Below, one piece after another: positions 62,250 to 64,000 of a stretch of DNA of 64,000 bases (position 1 is its first letter; each line of letters begins with the position of its first letter). The position numbers and the translations under genes are program-made. Origin of the DNA: Streptosporangium subroseum (GTDB taxonomy: Bacteria; Actinomycetota; Actinomycetes; Streptosporangiales; Streptosporangiaceae); contig NZ_FZOD01000011.1 in NCBI RefSeq assembly GCF_900188345.1, positions 140,252 through 204,251 of the forward strand, read 5' to 3'. The notes below the pieces were generated by a model. That model worked only from the letters and a program-made list of their open reading frames with translations. It was not told where the DNA came from and searched no databases.

Positions 62250-63361
62250 AGCCCCTGATCCCCGCGTACGGCGCGTCGTCGCTCGCGGACCTGTCCTCCT
62301 CGTTGCTCGCCGCGGTCGGGATGGAGGGGGACAACCCCCTGGGCCTGGCCCCGGCCGAGCGGGTCGTGCTGTTCCTCGTCGACGGCATGGGCGCCGAGCT
62401 GCTCCGTGCCCACCCGCGGACGGCGCCGTTCCTGTCCGCGCAGCCGGGCAGGGTGCTCACCGCGGGCTTCCCGGCCACCACCGTGACCAGCCTGGGTTCG
62501 CTCGGCACCGGCGTGCCCCCCGGAGAGCACGGCATGCTCGGCTATCAGCTCGCGGTGCCCGGCGCCGGTTACCTGCTCAACTGCCTGCGCTGGACCGCCC
62601 CGGGCCCGCCGGTCGATCCTGACCTGTGGCAGCCCGCCCCGACCGTCTACGAACGCGCCACGGCGGCCGGGATCCCCATCAGCTACGTCGGTCCGGCCAA
62701 GTTCGAGACCAGCGGGTTCAACCGGGCCGTCTACCGCGGCGTGGGCTTCGTCGGCGCCGACACGGTCGACGAGCGGATCGAGGGGGTCCGCCGCGCGCTG
62801 GCCGAACCTCGCGCCCACGTGTCGGTCTACTACGGAGACCTCGACTCCACGGGCCACGTGGAGGGCTGGGGCACCGAGCCCTGGCTCGCCCAGCTCGCCC
62901 TGGTCGATCTGATGGCCGAGCGGCTGGCCGAAACGCTCCCGCCCGGCTCGGCGATGTACGTCACCGCCGACCACGGCATGGTCAACGTCACCGAGAGGGT
63001 CGACGTGGACGCCGTCCCCGCGCTGCGTGAGGGCGTCGCGCTGCTCGGCGGCGAGACCAGGGTCAGGCACGTCTACGCCGCTCCCGGCGCCGCCGACGCC
63101 GTTCTCGACATCTGGCGTGACATCCTGGCCGGGACGGCGTGGGTGGTCTCCCGGGAGGAGGCGGTCGAGTCCGGCTGGTTCGGGCCGCGGGTCCGCCCCG
63201 AATGGCTGCCCAGGATCGGCGACGTCCTCGCCGTGCCCTACACCGACTGCGCCATCGTCGCCTCGGTCGCCGAACCGATCGAGTCGTCGTTCATCGGCTG
63301 TCACGGCGCGCTGACCCCCGCCGAGCAGTACGTCCCTTTACTGGAGGTAAGTGCCAGATGA
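62246..63361 (+). CDS. Alkaline phosphatase superfamily (nucleotide pyrophosphatase/phosphodiesterase-type) protein
   Basis: 371 residues from GTG 62246. Metal-binding motifs FLVDGMGAELL (first Asp), FPATTVTSLGSLGTG (threonine nucleophile), YYGDLDSTGHVEGWG and TADHGMVNV are all present, the NPP-type set with a Thr nucleophile. There is no signal peptide, so it acts inside the cell on a phosphodiester or nucleotide of unknown identity. It sits between DUF5998 and a rhodanese, both with 4-bp overlaps, in one operon conserved in actinomycetes. Confidence 0.9.
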   Translation: MKPLIPAYGASSLADLSSSLLAAVGMEGDNPLGLAPAERVVLFLVDGMGAELLRAHPRTAPFLSAQPGRVLTAGFPATTVTSLGSLGTGVPPGEHGMLGYQLAVPGAGYLLNCLRWTAPGPPVDPDLWQPAPTVYERATAAGIPISYVGPAKFETSGFNRAVYRGVGFVGADTVDERIEGVRRALAEPRAHVSVYYGDLDSTGHVEGWGTEPWLAQLALVDLMAERLAETLPPGSAMYVTADHGMVNVTERVDVDAVPALREGVALLGGETRVRHVYAAPGAADAVLDIWRDILAGTAWVVSREEAVESGWFGPRVRPEWLPRIGDVLAVPYTDCAIVASVAEPIESSFIGCHGALTPAEQYVPLLEVSAR

Positions 63362-64000
63362 GCCCGCTGATCACTCCTTCCGAACTGGCCGACCTGCCCG
63401 AGGTGACGGTTCTCGACGTGCGATGGAAGCTCGGAGGGCCGCCCGGGATCGACTCCTACCGCGAGGAGCACATCCCCGGCGCGGTCTTCTGCGACCTCGA
63501 TGCCGATCTCGCCGCCCCGCCGGGACCGCGAGGCCGCCACCCCCTGCCCTCCGCCGAGTCGTTCCAGGAGGCGGCGCGCCGCCTCGGGGTGTCCGGCTCC
63601 CGGACCGTCGTCGTCTATGACGGAGCCGACTCCAGCGCCGCCGCCCGCGCCTGGTGGACCCTGCGCTACTTCGGCCACGCCGACGTCCGGGTCCTCGACG
63701 GCGGGCTGCGCGCCTGGACCTCGCAGGGACTGCCCCTCTCCAAGGGAGAGGAGATCGCGGCACCCGGTGACCTCGTCGCGCGCCCGGGCGGAATGCCCGT
63801 GCTCGACGCGGCGCAGGCCATGGAGCTCGCCGCCGACGGGGTGCTGCTGGATGCCCGGGCCGCCGAGCGATACCGGGGCGAGGTCGAGCCGATCGACCCC
63901 GTCGCCGGGCACATCCCCGGCGCGGTGAGCGCCCCCACCGGCAACAACGTCGACCCGTCAGGGCGCTTCCACCTGCCCGACTTCCTCCGTGAACGGTTCA
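63358..64000 (+). CDS. sseA: Thiosulfate/3-mercaptopyruvate sulfurtransferase, partial (C-terminus outside window)
   Basis: ATG 63358 overlaps the preceding stop (ATGA); 214 codons are visible. The first, non-catalytic rhodanese domain is complete (VTVLDVRWKLGGPPG, EEHIPGAVFCDLD, VVVYDGADSSAAARAWWTLR). The second begins VLLDARAAERYRGEVEP and GHIPGAVSAPT. The catalytic Cys loop lies past the edge. It transfers sulfur from thiosulfate or mercaptopyruvate to thiophilic acceptors. Confidence 0.92.
   Translation, partial: MSPLITPSELADLPEVTVLDVRWKLGGPPGIDSYREEHIPGAVFCDLDADLAAPPGPRGRHPLPSAESFQEAARRLGVSGSRTVVVYDGADSSAAARAWWTLRYFGHADVRVLDGGLRAWTSQGLPLSKGEEIAAPGDLVARPGGMPVLDAAQAMELAADGVLLDARAAERYRGEVEPIDPVAGHIPGAVSAPTGNNVDPSGRFHLPDFLRERF

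Overview
The window is very GC-rich, densely coded DNA from the chromosome of an actinomycete. GTG, TTG and apparently leaderless starts are common. The gene set (a principal sigma factor with a Lys/Ala/Pro-rich and acidic N-terminal arm, a second type II topoisomerase pair, DUF5998 and DUF7455 proteins, a Ser/Thr kinase with WD40 repeats, many TetR/MarR/LysR regulators) fits Streptosporangiales or a neighbouring order; the genus is inference. I found no rRNA, tRNA, CRISPR array, intact insertion sequence or prophage.

Layout. 1-2.8 kb: alkylation repair on the minus strand (partial ogt, Ada/AlkA-type glycosylase) and a secreted proline-rich protein. 3.2-11.6 kb: an accessory block of small regulators and their likely targets: MarR/cupin, TetR/ECF41 sigma factor, an LmrA/YxaF-type TetR with two matching operators controlling itself and an SDR-hydrolase fusion, LysR/MFS pump, and a PPOX-like flavoprotein. 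11.6-12.77 kb is gene-poor, holding a possible 57-codon gene with a strong terminator, an ECF-sigma-like remnant and a 24-codon leader ORF in front of a 1180-residue kinase-WD40 protein (to 16.3 kb). 16.4-21.2 kb: a zinc-ribbon protein, soluble transhydrogenase, an orphan NarL-type response regulator, LtrA and DoxX proteins. 21.6-26.3 kb: a TPR/multi-TM protein followed by a membrane-anchored tandem CbxX-type AAA+ ATPase. 26.7-32.6 kb: a peptide-type ABC importer with a fused double ATPase. It converges on a minus-strand run (38.3 to 32.7 kb) coding for an unknown protein, 5-oxoprolinase (PxpABC), the nicotinamide riboside transporter PnuC and NadR. 39.4-43.4 kb: a PAS-GAF-PP2C phosphatase and the principal sigma factor. 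43.5-56.8 kb: housekeeping genes, including topoisomerase IV ParE and ParC, carbonic anhydrase, YaaA, a RecQ helicase fused to a phosphoribosyltransferase domain and a PfkB kinase. 57-64 kb: a GNAT/acyl-CoA-synthetase protein acetyltransferase, a secreted lectin-like protein, and a DUF5998-phosphodiesterase-rhodanese operon that runs off the window.

The most distinctive feature that gene calling does not explain is a set of short tandem duplications at gene 3' ends. Two neighbouring plus-strand genes (ECF41 sigma, LmrA-type TetR) each have their last codons and stop region repeated downstream with the same 34-bp period. A convergent junction at 59.6-59.87 kb carries about seven decayed copies of a roughly 40-bp unit that contain both genes' stop codons. 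Weaker direct repeats follow the genes ending near 4.3, 18.2, 26.3, 44.5 and 49.7 kb. The best candidates for under-described biology are this repeat class, the TPR-membrane protein/tandem AAA+ pair (its parts recall a split EccA) and the LmrA-controlled SDR-hydrolase fusion.
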